DNA of 64,000 bases from Nitrosopumilus ureiphilus (GCF_013407185.1 NZ_CP026995.1:276841-340840); one strand, 5' to 3'; counted from the stretch's first letter, positions 9,087 to 17,817 are shown. Translations and numbers: made by a program. Notes: generated by a model from the sequence alone, not told the origin.

Positions 9087-10331
9087 TTAGGAATTAACAA
9101 CATTTACGCTCAAACGAGCGGTCCGTGCAAATGGGGAACCATCTATTGGGGATATTCCATGTGCAGTTACCCGAATTGTGTGACTTCCTTCAGTATCAGC
9201 AAGTATTTCCCCATGATGCTCGCCTGACTCTTTCTCGTTGGTAGTTATTGGAAAAATCTTGCGTGGAAGTGATACTTGTGGGGCTTTTAATTCATCATCC
9301 TCATCATTGGCAACCGAAACTAGTGGTGACTCTACTGTGGCATTAATTTTTACGCCATCAATTGCATTACCATTGTTATGAACTTTTGCAATAAATGGTA
9401 TTGATTCACCAGTCTTTAAGTTAGAAGAAGTAATTCTTAAATTCATTGAGGTTGCGTTTGGCTCAATTGCAGCTACCGTGGTATCAAGTGTGCCCGTGCC
9501 TCCTGTCCATGAACCAATTGTCCAGCTTCCAGCTTTTGGATTATTCACTGTAAGAACTACAAAGCCCTTTCCAGGTGCGACAGTTGTGGGAGTGACGGTG
9601 CTTCCATCAGGATCTTTCAATGATACATTGATTTGATTTGTTTTTGGAGTATCAGAAGTATAAGCTACTGATTGATTGGTCCAATTAACTGCAAACTTTG
9701 CATGAGTATTGCCCGATGATATTGTTGTAGGATATGTTTTGAAATTCATTTGTGGTATTGATTCTTTATTATTTATTGTAAGATTGCCAAGAGATGAGCT
9801 CTGTGCAATATCGTTATAGATTTCAGCTAGATCCCATGCATCAGCTGAATAATGATATTTTCCTTTTGTTGAAGTTGCAATGGTTTGTAGTACCGCTGAT
9901 GTTTTTGTACCAACCATAAGACCAATTGTGTAAATAGGCACAGTGGTTTCACTAACAGGAATTGGATTTCCACCTACATTCCAATAGCCATCAGATAACA
10001 AAACCATTCCAGAGTTAGTAGGTGATGAAGGAAACATCCCAAATGCTTTGGTAATTGCATCTTTTATGTTGGTCATATTAAGTGACTTGGTTCCCATAAT
10101 TGCCGAGACTGCGGCATTTTGAATCGGTAAACCTGTAATCTGTACCAAGTTTGATGCGGCATTAGTTGGATAAATTATTGTTGCATTGTCTGAAAATTTT
10201 ACGACACCCACATAATCATCAGTATGCATAAGATTCACAAATGTAGATGCATCAGTTTGTGCATTAGCTAATTTGCTACCTGCCATGCTACCTGATACAT
10301 CAAGTATGAGGGCGACAGAAACTGAAGTCAT
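9087..10331 (-). CDS. von Willebrand factor A domain protein
   Basis: This 414-aa protein has a vWA domain at residues ~4-175 with an intact MIDAS (DVSGS at 11-15, followed by downstream Thr and the LSDGYWN Asp). The rest (~190-414) is predicted beta-sandwich material (TVNNPKAGSWTIGSWTG, TGESIPFIAKVHNNG), as in pre-peptidase or CARDB-like domains. No signal peptide or TM is visible, so it is probably cytoplasmic unless exported otherwise. A TATA-like box at 10351-10360 places a leaderless start at ATG 10331. vWA proteins mediate metal-dependent protein-protein contacts. It is divergent from the phosphoesterase and both lie between inverted repeats. Confidence 0.88.
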   Translation of the reverse strand: MTSVSVALILDVSGSMAGSKLANAQTDASTFVNLMHTDDYVGVVKFSDNATIIYPTNAASNLVQITGLPIQNAAVSAIMGTKSLNMTNIKDAITKAFGMFPSSPTNSGMVLLSDGYWNVGGNPIPVSETTVPIYTIGLMVGTKTSAVLQTIATSTKGKYHYSADAWDLAEIYNDIAQSSSLGNLTINNKESIPQMNFKTYPTTISSGNTHAKFAVNWTNQSVAYTSDTPKTNQINVSLKDPDGSTVTPTTVAPGKGFVVLTVNNPKAGSWTIGSWTGGTGTLDTTVAAIEPNATSMNLRITSSNLKTGESIPFIAKVHNNGNAIDGVKINATVESPLVSVANDEDDELKAPQVSLPRKIFPITTNEKESGEHHGEILADTEGSHTIRVTAHGISPIDGSPFARTARLSVNVVNS

Positions 10332-10539
10332 GTACGTTTGTGATAATAAGTGATATTAAAACATAAACAGACAGATCGGTTATGAAATAATTACATTATT
10401 TTACTAAGTTATTATGAAAATTATCGTAAACTACCATGTGATTATAAGAAAATCATCAAATTAATATTAAAAATAATTGATCGATCTTAAGACATTAATA
10501 ATAAATATTTTAATAAAAGTATTCACATATTCATATGTG
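10332..10539. promoter_or_regulatory. Divergent promoter between vWA and phosphoesterase genes
   Basis: The minus-strand TATA-like TTTAATATCA is at 10351-10360, about 24 bp from the vWA ATG. The plus-strand AAATATTTTAATAAAAG at about 10503-10519 is centred 30 bp before ATG 10540. The region between is A+T-rich with no ORF. Both genes would then have essentially leaderless transcripts and may be co-regulated. Confidence 0.5.
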
Positions 10540-12063
10540 ATGAATAAAACATCCATTGTATCGATAAGCGATATTCACATTGGCAATAACAGCATTGCAT
10601 GTTGGTATAACAAAGGATATCATGAACCTTATTTGAATAGAGTTTTAGAATACGTAATATCACAAAAAGACAATCTCAAAGAGTTTATAATTTTAGGGGA
10701 TCTGTTTGATTTTTGGACATATCCTCCAGATGTTCAGCCACCAACTGTTGAGGACATCATAAAGGCAAATCCCGGCATATTTGCAAACAAAGGAACCCTT
10801 GACACAGTTGTATCTGCACTAGATGGAAATGTTTCCTATGTTGTCGGAAATCATGACATTAGTATTACACAAGCAGATTTAGATAAAATTCCACTTTCTG
10901 GTGGTTATAAAATTACAAAACAGACCGATGAGTATACAGTTGGCAACTGTCTTTTTACACACGGGCATTTGTTTACAATATTTAATGCCCCTGATCCTGT
11001 AAACCCTATTCCACTTGGACATTTTGTAACCCGTCTTATTGCATACTATGTACAACAACAGGGAACTCCTGCGTGGCAGATAACGGGATTCGGTGCTCCT
11101 GCAGAGAGGCAGATACTGCTGGATAAGGCGTTTTTACCAGCATTGAAATTTATTGTAAAAATGTATGCTATGCAAAAATTTGACGCATCAACTATTAGTG
11201 ACTTTGTCGACATTTGGGTACAAGTATCCAAATTTCCAACAACAGGCGTCTTTAAAATGGCAGACGGAAGTACAAAAACTATTGATGATGTAAAGTCCGA
11301 CTATGCAAATCTGTTTACAACATGGGTTAACAAGTATGGTGTTGAATACGTTCAAAAATCAATCTATACTGACGGCATGGCAAGAAGCATGTCTTGGTTT
11401 ACTCAACAAGCGGCACTGAAAAATAATGCCGATCTCACTATTACCGGACATACACATTGGCCTACATCAGGAGTAAAGGCATTGGCAGACGATGTCAATT
11501 GTGGATTTGAGTGTTTTGCAGAACCAGACTCAACCACCTCAAGATATTCATTTGCTGAAGTCACTAATGTAGATACTACTCCAACACCGACTATTTATGA
11601 CGTAACAAAAGGTCCTCATGGTGGTTATCTTTGTAACGAGGCTTCAGGTATCCCACAAGGCGATATTGTATTTATTCTTCCAAAGCTTCCTACTCCTATG
11701 GACTATTCATGCTTTGTTAGAATAGTTAATAATTCTTCAAACACACTAACTCTTACTAAATCCACAAATCCAAACGGTAAATGGGTTCTAAAACCAAGTG
11801 CTTCAATAGCACCAAATTCACGTTCAGGATTTTGGTTACAAGATTCACTTGGAATACATGGTGCTGATGGTAGTGTGACATATTCAAATAATGGCAGTAA
11901 CATCGTCTTGAACTTTGATTGCCCTACTGGACTTTTTAGCAATAAAGTTTCTGTCACTGGTTCAAATGTTTCTTACAGAGCCAAAATAGGAAATGGTCCT
12001 TGGAAGAATAACTCAGTCGATCCTAAGGGCCATCCACTAAGTGTAGAGTTTACTGTAAGTTAG
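10540..12063 (+). CDS. Calcineurin-like metallophosphoesterase fused to an aegerolysin-like beta-sandwich domain
   Basis: This 507-aa protein is counted from ATG 10540, chosen over the upstream TTG at 10477 because of the TATA box 30 bp upstream. Metallophosphoesterase motifs are complete: SDIHIGN (D11, H13), GDLFDFW (D54), GNHD (N104, H105), THGHLF (H141, H143) and TGHTHW (~311). Residues ~390-507 form a separate domain: VRIVNNSSNTLTL, then GKWVLKPSASIAPNS, then GADGSVTYSNNG and LNFDCPTG. That pattern resembles aegerolysin/crystal-protein ET79 folds, which bind membrane lipids. No signal peptide is seen. The phosphoesterase call is firm; the C-terminal assignment is by pattern only. Confidence 0.85.
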   Translation: MNKTSIVSISDIHIGNNSIACWYNKGYHEPYLNRVLEYVISQKDNLKEFIILGDLFDFWTYPPDVQPPTVEDIIKANPGIFANKGTLDTVVSALDGNVSYVVGNHDISITQADLDKIPLSGGYKITKQTDEYTVGNCLFTHGHLFTIFNAPDPVNPIPLGHFVTRLIAYYVQQQGTPAWQITGFGAPAERQILLDKAFLPALKFIVKMYAMQKFDASTISDFVDIWVQVSKFPTTGVFKMADGSTKTIDDVKSDYANLFTTWVNKYGVEYVQKSIYTDGMARSMSWFTQQAALKNNADLTITGHTHWPTSGVKALADDVNCGFECFAEPDSTTSRYSFAEVTNVDTTPTPTIYDVTKGPHGGYLCNEASGIPQGDIVFILPKLPTPMDYSCFVRIVNNSSNTLTLTKSTNPNGKWVLKPSASIAPNSRSGFWLQDSLGIHGADGSVTYSNNGSNIVLNFDCPTGLFSNKVSVTGSNVSYRAKIGNGPWKNNSVDPKGHPLSVEFTVS

Positions 12064-12201
12064 CAAAACAGATGCTTTGGCCTTTTTCTATAATGTGGTT
12101 TTTACTTATCTCCGCTAATTTTACAGGAATTGTAATTGATTGAGATGTGCTTATTTCATTCTCAAAGATTGTATCTGACAAAACAGTGCTGTTACCTCTT
12201 A
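12064..12201 (-). pseudogene. Degraded coding remnant (C-terminal piece of a lost protein)
   Basis: On the reverse strand an open frame reads LRGNSTVLSDTIFENEIS, continues through TIPVKLAEISKNHIIEKG and stops about at the phosphoesterase 3' end. It has no start and is preceded by stops. The composition is protein-like rather than random. It borders the right inverted repeat and may be what the insert disrupted, or part of the insert. No family was recognised. Confidence 0.3.
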
Positions 12202-12252
12202 AGGTTGAATATTAGTAAAATTCATTCAGGACTAACCGTTAACGTAACAGTG
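12202..12252 (-). repeat. Right copy of ~51-bp inverted repeat (IR-R)
   Basis: This is the reverse complement of 9003-9053. The copy is itself embedded in an imperfect 62-bp palindrome (12190-12251) that begins CTGTTAC and ends GTAACAG with inner GGTT/AACC, like a miniature element with terminal inverted repeats. The left half (CTGTTACCTCTTAAGGTTG) recurs, with one base missing, at 33009-33026. Confidence 0.85.
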
Positions 12253-12288
12253 TCTCAAGTCTCTTAACCTTAAGTAATGGAAAAAGTA

Positions 12289-12900
12289 CTATGAATTATT
12301 CCTTGACCATCCTTCTTTAGGAAATTTCATTCCTGCTACTCTGGTAGTCATATCTTCTGAATTTGCAAATTTTTCAACTGTTTTCCAATCTTCTTTAATT
12401 ATCTTGGCAATACTTTCTGGTACATGTTCTTTCCATGCAGATTCTTTTCCAAGAGCTGCATCGTACAATTTTTCTTTGACAGATGCTGCAGAAAGTACTT
12501 TTCTCTGCCCTACTTTGGGTTTCAATCTGTATATTTTCAGCATATATCCTTCTGCTCTGTCACCTGTGTATGAAAAAAAATCGCCCTTCACTCCTCTGAG
12601 AATCTGTTTTCTTAATTGCCATGATTTTGGAGCCAACAATGGTGGCATGTATTTCTTAAATGGGGCAAAAAAAGCGTAATCATCAGTAATTTGAATTGAA
12701 TCTCCAAAAACTGACCAAAGCATTTTCTTTCTAGTTTCAAAATTAAATGGAAAACTCTTGCTATTGATTTCTTTTTCACCGTCTTTGAAAACTACTGGCA
12801 TGACTTTGACAACATCTGCTTCTTTTTTTAGGTCCGAAATTATTTCAACATGTGCATTAGTTACGGGATTTAGATGTGCAAGATATAGTGCGGTAATCAA
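12289..12900 (-). CDS. Nucleotidylyltransferase (cytidylyltransferase-like fold)
   Basis: This 203-aa protein begins MITALYLAHLNPVTNAH, the signature of nucleotidyltransferases in which HxGH binds the nucleotide phosphate; here the second histidine is in TNAH. Downstream KVGQRKVLSAASVKEKLYDAA resembles the ISGT/S region that closes the active site. Possible reactions include NMN adenylyltransferase- or phosphopantetheine-like adenylyl transfer, or cytidylyl transfer. The particular substrate cannot be told. The start is TTG at 12900, the only one that retains the HxxH strand. Confidence 0.75.
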   Translation of the reverse strand: MITALYLAHLNPVTNAHVEIISDLKKEADVVKVMPVVFKDGEKEINSKSFPFNFETRKKMLWSVFGDSIQITDDYAFFAPFKKYMPPLLAPKSWQLRKQILRGVKGDFFSYTGDRAEGYMLKIYRLKPKVGQRKVLSAASVKEKLYDAALGKESAWKEHVPESIAKIIKEDWKTVEKFANSEDMTTRVAGMKFPKEGWSRNNS

Positions 12901-12962
12901 TTGGTTTTACTAGATGAATCTTGTATTTCAATGATTGATTTTTAGACTTATTTTTTGAAAAA

Positions 12963-13808
12963 TCATCCGTATGATTCGTATTTTACTTCAAAGCTTCCAT
13001 CTTCACGTTTGTCGTGTTCTGTGACAAAGCCTTTTGGTTTTAAAAAGTCCATTACCCCGTCAATTGTTCCTTGCCAACCACAAACATAAAACATTGTATT
13101 TTCTTTTGTAATTGCATCTCCGATTAATTCTTCCAGTGGTGATCTTCCGTTATCCCTAGGTCTCAAAAATGTTTCAACCCTTCCAACTTGACCTGCCCAT
13201 GATCTGTTAAACCATTCTTGAGGTCTACTGATGGCTGCTCTGTATTTGAAATTCCATTCATCCTTGCCTTTTGCAATACTCTCATTTTCAAGATTAGTTA
13301 GCAAATCTTTGTAACTTAATTCATCGACATAACTTGCACCGTGCAAAACTATGATTTCCCGTTTATCTCCTATATCATGAAGATGTTGCGCATAGCTAAC
13401 AAATGGTGCAAGTCCTGTACCGCCACCAATACAAATAATTCTTCTGTTGTCTTTTTCCCCATTTGGAAGTTCTTCATTAATTAACAACGCTCTACCTGTA
13501 GGTTTTAACCAGAGAATCTCATCTCCTTCTTTTGCATTAAATATTTGAGTAGTTAGTCTACCTGGAAGTGGTTTTCTAACCCATCTAATTACAAGCTCAA
13601 TGTAATCTCTATTTTCTGGATGAGATGCAATTGAATATGCACGTCTGACGATTTTACCTCCTTCTGCAGGATTTGGTAATCCTAATGTGATAAATTGACC
13701 AGCTTGATAATCTGGAACTGGTCCATCTTTTGGAACTAATCTAATTATTACAAGATCTTCTTTTAGTAATTGCACATAAGTGACAGTTGCTTTGTTATCT
13801 ACTACCAT
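12963..13808 (-). CDS. Ferredoxin/flavodoxin-NADP+ reductase (FNR), copy 1
   Basis: This 281-aa flavoprotein has an N-terminal beta-barrel FAD domain with RRAYSIASHPEN, an NADP domain with GGGTGLAPFVSYAQHL, and the C-terminal CGWQGTIDGVMDFL. It ends in an aromatic-rich KYESYG, as bacterial-type FNRs do. It would pass electrons between NADPH and ferredoxin. A clear paralogue of the same architecture is at 37663-38505. The two share long identical stretches but differ at the FAD-pocket tail and charge of several loops, so they may serve different ferredoxins. Confidence 0.92.
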   Translation of the reverse strand: MVVDNKATVTYVQLLKEDLVIIRLVPKDGPVPDYQAGQFITLGLPNPAEGGKIVRRAYSIASHPENRDYIELVIRWVRKPLPGRLTTQIFNAKEGDEILWLKPTGRALLINEELPNGEKDNRRIICIGGGTGLAPFVSYAQHLHDIGDKREIIVLHGASYVDELSYKDLLTNLENESIAKGKDEWNFKYRAAISRPQEWFNRSWAGQVGRVETFLRPRDNGRSPLEELIGDAITKENTMFYVCGWQGTIDGVMDFLKPKGFVTEHDKREDGSFEVKYESYG

Positions 13809-13932
13809 AACGATTGAACCATCATTCTCGAGGTTAAATATATTGTGTTAATTTCACAGGCAGATTTCAACAAAACCGCTAAACGTTAATAACCAATTTG
13901 AAAAATCTTATTCAATCAGATTTCTGATTATT

Positions 13933-14006
13933 GGGCCGGTCGTCTAGTCTGGTAGGATAGGTGCATGGCATGCATCGGATCAAGGGTTCAAATCCCTTCC
14001 GGTCCA
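13933..14006 (+). tRNA. tRNA-Ala (anticodon GGC)
   Basis: The acceptor stem GGGCCGG pairs with CCGGTCC (one G-T). The anticodon stem GGTGC/GCATC encloses loop ATGGCAT, giving anticodon GGC. The T arm is AAGGG-TTCAAAT-CCCTT, with discriminator A at 14006. No intron is present, and CCA is not encoded. The stop codon of the convergent HEAT-repeat gene begins at the very next base. Confidence 0.95.
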
Positions 14007-14540
14007 CTATTTTAATTTCAAAAGTAATTTTTCCATTTCTGAATCTTTCTGTTTATTAATTTCATTTTTTTTCTCTTCGGGAACTGAAATTTTTAGAACA
14101 ATAATTGCATGAAGAGCACTTTTTCTCACTTCTAAATTTGAATCTAAAAGAGACTCTAAGAAAATTTCTTCTATCTCTTTTGCCTTAAGATGCCCTAATG
14201 CACCTATCGCACATGATCTAACCATGGAGTGCTCATCTTTAGCAAGTTTGATTATTTCTGGGATTGCATCCGTTTCATTTCTATTTGCTAATGCCAGGGA
14301 TGCAAAACCTCTGATATTTTTGCTAGTAGATTTCAAACTTTTAATTAAAAAATTAGAAATATCATTCTCATTTAATACAAGTGAGCTGAACGCCTCTCCT
14401 CGTACTTGAATATCATCATCGTCTAACTTTGAAATTATTTTTTCTAAAATTATTGGATTGTCTGTTTTATCTAGCGTTTCTAAAATTTTGATTTTCTCCT
14501 GACTGTTTCCTGATTCTAAAACTTTTGAAATGTTTTCCAA
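14007..14540 (-). CDS. HEAT-repeat protein
   Basis: This 177-aa all-helical protein has about five HEAT-type units, for example NPIILEKIISKLDDDDIQVR, then SLKSTSKNIRGFASLAL and AKDEHSMVRSCAIGALGHL. Each has the conserved Asp/Arg pattern of PBS-lyase-like HEAT repeats. These are protein-binding scaffolds with no enzymatic activity of their own. The start is TTG at 14540. It ends directly against tRNA-Ala. The partner is unknown. Confidence 0.85.
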   Translation of the reverse strand: MENISKVLESGNSQEKIKILETLDKTDNPIILEKIISKLDDDDIQVRGEAFSSLVLNENDISNFLIKSLKSTSKNIRGFASLALANRNETDAIPEIIKLAKDEHSMVRSCAIGALGHLKAKEIEEIFLESLLDSNLEVRKSALHAIIVLKISVPEEKKNEINKQKDSEMEKLLLKLK

Positions 14541-14620
14541 GTTCGCAAGAAATCCTCTTTTCTGGTTAATATTAGTTAAAATTTTTCAAGATTTTTTCAA
14601 CAAATTCAAAAAAACCCTTT

Positions 14621-14654
14621 TAGCTTTAAATTATCCTTAAATAGCAAGTTTTCT
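14621..14654 (+). promoter_or_regulatory. TATA-type promoter of alba
   Basis: TTTAAATTAT at 14625-14634 lies about 26 bp before ATG 14655. This is the usual archaeal TATA-to-start distance for a leaderless mRNA. It is preceded by an A-rich stretch compatible with a BRE. Confidence 0.55.
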
Positions 14655-14942
14655 ATGTCAAACGAAGCCAGAGACACCATATTCATTGGTAAGAAACCAT
14701 TGATGGCATATGTCACATCAACGCTAATTCAACTGGCAAACTTACCGGCCGTCAACATCAAAGCTAGAGGACTAAGCATAGGTCGTGCTGTAGATGTAGC
14801 TCAAATCATTGCAAGAAAAACAGAAAATGCAGGCTACTCTATTGGAGAAATTAAAATTGGCTCAGAATCACTAGAGTCACAAGACGGTAGAACCAGAAAC
14901 GTTTCAACAATAGAAATTGAAGTAAAGAGAAATACAGCATAA
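14655..14942 (+). CDS. alba: Alba DNA/RNA-binding chromatin protein
   Basis: This 95-aa protein has full family length. It shows IFIGKKPLMAYVTSTLIQL, KARGLSIGRAVDVAQI and SIGEIKIGSESLES, matching the Alba fold with the conserved basic Lys/Arg face and the lysine (FIGKKP) that is often acetylated. Alba dimers coat archaeal DNA and also bind RNA. A strong TATA box and monocistronic context fit a highly expressed gene. Confidence 0.97.
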   Translation: MSNEARDTIFIGKKPLMAYVTSTLIQLANLPAVNIKARGLSIGRAVDVAQIIARKTENAGYSIGEIKIGSESLESQDGRTRNVSTIEIEVKRNTA

Positions 14943-14970
14943 CTGTATGCTTTACTTGAAATTTTTTCTT

Positions 14971-15849
14971 TTATTCTATCTTTGAAAATCCGTACTTCTT
15001 TTCCATCTTTCTAAACTTTGGAAGCTCCACTAGATCATTAAACTGATCAAAATTGACAACCTTTTGTTTAAATTTTGCAGTGGTTCCAGTTTTCTTTAAC
15101 TCTTGTAAAATATTCATTGTAGCAAATGTATTTGCAAATAGTACAGATAGTGGATATAATATTATTTTAAATCCCATTTTGTTTAATGCTTGAGCGGAAC
15201 TAAGTGGTGTTGCTCCTCCCTCAATCATATTTGCAACAAGAGGTGCATTAATTGCCTTCCCAATTTTTCTCATTTCATTTAATGATCTTGGTGCTTCAAT
15301 AAACACAGCATCAGCTCCTGTTTTTTTATTTTGTAGTCCTCGCTCAATTGCTGCATCCAATCCCTCTGTTGCTCTTGCATCTGTTCTGGCAACAATGAAA
15401 AAGTCTTTACTTTCTCTAGCATCAATTGCAGCACCCAATTTTTCTGTGTATTCCTCTTGTGCTACTACTTCTTTTCCTTGCATATGTCCGCATCTCTTAG
15501 GCCATCTTTGATCTTCTAGAAACATTCCTGATGCTCCTGCAGTCTCTAATTCTTTTACTAGCTTCCAAACACTTAGTGCATTTCCATAACCTGTATCTGA
15601 ATCAACAATTACCGGAACTGAAACTGCTCTGCAAATTCTTCTTGCGTTATCCACTGTTTCAGCTGCACCAATAAATCCATAATCTGGCATTCCAAATAGA
15701 GTTGCAGATGTACCATAACCTGTTTGGAACATAGCATCAAATCCAACCTTCTCTGCAATCTTTGCACCAATTGCATCATAAACTCCTGGAATAACAATGG
15801 GTTTATTCGATTTTAACATATTACGTAAATTTTTCATGAATCTATTCAT
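14971..15849 (-). CDS. Isocitrate lyase/PEP mutase superfamily enzyme (methylisocitrate lyase-like)
   Basis: This 292-aa TIM-barrel protein has the superfamily active-site loop KRCGH (in WPKRCGHMQGKEV), VDSDTGYGN (metal-binding Asp), FLEDQ and ARTDA. KRCGH with the catalytic Cys indicates a carbon-carbon lyase such as 2-methylisocitrate or isocitrate lyase rather than a phosphonate mutase. No malate synthase or methylcitrate synthase is adjacent. The neighbouring MFS transporter, transcribed the same way 33 bp upstream, may supply a carboxylic acid substrate; that link is inference. Confidence 0.88.
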   Translation of the reverse strand: MNRFMKNLRNMLKSNKPIVIPGVYDAIGAKIAEKVGFDAMFQTGYGTSATLFGMPDYGFIGAAETVDNARRICRAVSVPVIVDSDTGYGNALSVWKLVKELETAGASGMFLEDQRWPKRCGHMQGKEVVAQEEYTEKLGAAIDARESKDFFIVARTDARATEGLDAAIERGLQNKKTGADAVFIEAPRSLNEMRKIGKAINAPLVANMIEGGATPLSSAQALNKMGFKIILYPLSVLFANTFATMNILQELKKTGTTAKFKQKVVNFDQFNDLVELPKFRKMEKKYGFSKIE

Positions 15850-15881
15850 TTTCTGAATTATTTATGATTTTAAAAGTAATG

Positions 15882-17171
15882 TCACTTTGAAATATCAACA
15901 TCTCTGGTTTCTGGATTAATTTTTGCACCAATTAAAATAATTACTGAACCAATTATTACATTAATTCCAAGTAAAACTGGAATTAATTCTGCACCTTTTG
16001 ATATCATTGTTACTACAATTAATGGCGCCCAAGATCCAAAAATTAGTCCTCCGTTATAGATAAAACCACTTGCGCTGTTTCTAACTTCTGTTGGAAATCT
16101 CTCAGACAAAAATGCCGGAATTGGACCAAATCCTGTAGTTGCAACAGCAATCAAAACCACAGTATATGCAATTCTTTCAAATGTTGATTCAGCATAATAC
16201 AATCCATAAAATGTTGGAATTGCCAATGCAATTGCGGCCATGGCAAAATACCCAATTGCTTTTCTCCTGCCGATTCTTTGGCTAAGATAACCTGTAAAAA
16301 TTTGACCAAACAATGATGTAGTTGTTCCAACAATCATTAACAACGATACTTCAGTTTTTTCAATTTCTACATAATTTTGAAGAAATGTTGGGTAAAACCC
16401 AATTGATGTATAATATGCATACATGAGTCCTGTCATTAAAATCAAGGAAAAGATGAATCGCTTTCTTCCGTCTTTACTAGAAAGTAATTTCTTTAGAGGT
16501 GATCTTTCTGTTTTCTTCTGTTTTTGTTTTGCAAGCCATACTTGTGATTCATTCATTCTAAATCGAACAAATAATGCAACAAGTCCAGGAATGATTCCTG
16601 TAAAGAACATTATTCTCCATCCAATTTCAACAAATTGCTCTTCTGGAAATAATGAAACTGCTCCAAAAAATACTACTGATGCAATTACAAAACCAAAATT
16701 AAAACCACTTTGTAAAAATCCAGAAAGAATTCCCCTCTTTTCTTTTGGTACTGTTTCCATTGTAATGACTGCACCACTTCCCCATTCTCCTCCCGCAAAA
16801 AATCCCTGTGTTAATCGTAATCCAATTAGTAAAATTGGTGCCATAAATCCAATCATTTGCCAAGTTGGTAGTAATCCTGTTGCAAATGTGGCACCAGAAA
16901 ATCCCATGATTGTAATGATCATTGCTTTTTTCCTTCCATGTTTATCTCCAAAGTTTCCAAAAAAAGCTCCTCCAAATGGTCTCATGATTAGTGTAATGAT
17001 ATATGCTGCAAATGTTGCTAAAAGAGAAAATGTTGGATCTTCAGCAGGAAAAAATAATATGCTAATTAATGGAATTACAAGTAACATCAAAACTAAATCA
17101 TAACCATCAAGTGACCATCCTAACCATGAACCAAAAATTATAGACTTTTGTTCTCTAGTAAGTGATGTCAT
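15882..17171 (-). CDS. MFS transporter, metabolite:H+ symporter type
   Basis: This 429-aa protein has twelve hydrophobic segments. MFS motif A appears as GDKHGRKKAM after TM2 and again, weaker, as SQRIGRRKAI in the second half. RLTQGFFAGGEWGSG in TM4 is typical of the ShiA/ProP/KgtP (MHS) branch, whose members import organic acids or osmolytes with protons. It lies in one direction with the lyase downstream and PadR upstream (gap about 40 bp), so PadR autoregulation could extend to transport. Confidence 0.9.
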   Translation of the reverse strand: MTSLTREQKSIIFGSWLGWSLDGYDLVLMLLVIPLISILFFPAEDPTFSLLATFAAYIITLIMRPFGGAFFGNFGDKHGRKKAMIITIMGFSGATFATGLLPTWQMIGFMAPILLIGLRLTQGFFAGGEWGSGAVITMETVPKEKRGILSGFLQSGFNFGFVIASVVFFGAVSLFPEEQFVEIGWRIMFFTGIIPGLVALFVRFRMNESQVWLAKQKQKKTERSPLKKLLSSKDGRKRFIFSLILMTGLMYAYYTSIGFYPTFLQNYVEIEKTEVSLLMIVGTTTSLFGQIFTGYLSQRIGRRKAIGYFAMAAIALAIPTFYGLYYAESTFERIAYTVVLIAVATTGFGPIPAFLSERFPTEVRNSASGFIYNGGLIFGSWAPLIVVTMISKGAELIPVLLGINVIIGSVIILIGAKINPETRDVDISK

Positions 17172-17213
17172 ATGTTTTCTAAAAAGTAGATTAATTTTTA
17201 CTTTTCAAAATCA

Positions 17214-17723
17214 TCATTCAATTTTAATCTCTTTTCCTTTCTTCTTTGAACTTTTTTCATTCATTTTCTTTAGTTCATCTTGAAGGAATTTTCTATACTT
17301 TTGAGTTTCATCATCTGTCATATTTGCTAAATTGGAACTAAGAATAGATCCCATTGTGGAGATCTTCTCTAACAAATCTAAGGCAACAAATCTTCCTACA
17401 TTCCCTAATCTGAAAAGAACCTCTAACTGTTTTTTTACAATGTCGTTGATCTTATCTACATCTTCAGCAGTGTCTATTCCTTTTTTTGTCAGTTTGTATC
17501 TGCCGTCTTTTGTTTCTTCAATCAGTCCTTCATCTAGTAATCTACCAAGTAGAGGATAGACTAATCCTGGAGATGGTTTCCAAATCCCATTACTTTGTTC
17601 TACTGCATAATCTATGATCTCCTTACCAGTACGCTCTTTCTTTTTCAATAGTTCTAAAATGAAATATCTGGAAAATCCTCTTGGGATTGAACTTCCTACT
17701 CTTTGAAACCATTCAGAAATCAT
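17214..17723 (-). CDS. PadR family transcriptional regulator
   Basis: This 169-aa protein has an N-terminal winged helix (FSRYFILELLKKKERTGKEI, then SPGLVYPLLGRLLDEGLIEE with a K-x-Y wing) and a C-terminal dimerisation helix. PadR proteins are mostly ligand-responsive repressors. The in-frame GTG at 17738 lies inside the operator; ATG 17723 is preferred because a TATA-like box on the reverse strand (about 17744-17759) is about 27 bp upstream. The protein probably represses its own gene by binding the two palindromes between TATA and start. It may also affect divergent sdh. Confidence 0.9.
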   Translation of the reverse strand: MISEWFQRVGSSIPRGFSRYFILELLKKKERTGKEIIDYAVEQSNGIWKPSPGLVYPLLGRLLDEGLIEETKDGRYKLTKKGIDTAEDVDKINDIVKKQLEVLFRLGNVGRFVALDLLEKISTMGSILSSNLANMTDDETQKYRKFLQDELKKMNEKSSKKKGKEIKIE

Positions 17724-17745
17724 CACTAGTGATATCACTAGTGAT
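17722..17745. promoter_or_regulatory. Tandem palindromic operator (two ATCACTAGTGAT sites)
   Basis: Two perfect 12-bp palindromes ATCACTAGTGAT are directly abutted at 17722-17733 and 17734-17745, making a 24-bp perfect palindrome. They cover the segment between the padR TATA box and its ATG, and lie 73 bp upstream of the sdhA ATG. The arrangement fits two dimers of a winged-helix repressor. PadR binding is inferred from position. Confidence 0.75.
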
Positions 17746-17780
17746 ATATTTTAATTTTTTGTGTTGTGCCTGACAATTAC

Positions 17781-17817
17781 TACATATTTAACCCAGATCA
17801 AGAAAGTCTGTCTAAAA
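17781..17817 (+). promoter_or_regulatory. TATA-type promoter of the sdh operon
   Basis: TACATATTTA at 17781-17790 is about 30 bp before ATG 17818. This supports ATG 17818 rather than the in-frame GTG at 17761 as the sdhA start. Confidence 0.55.
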
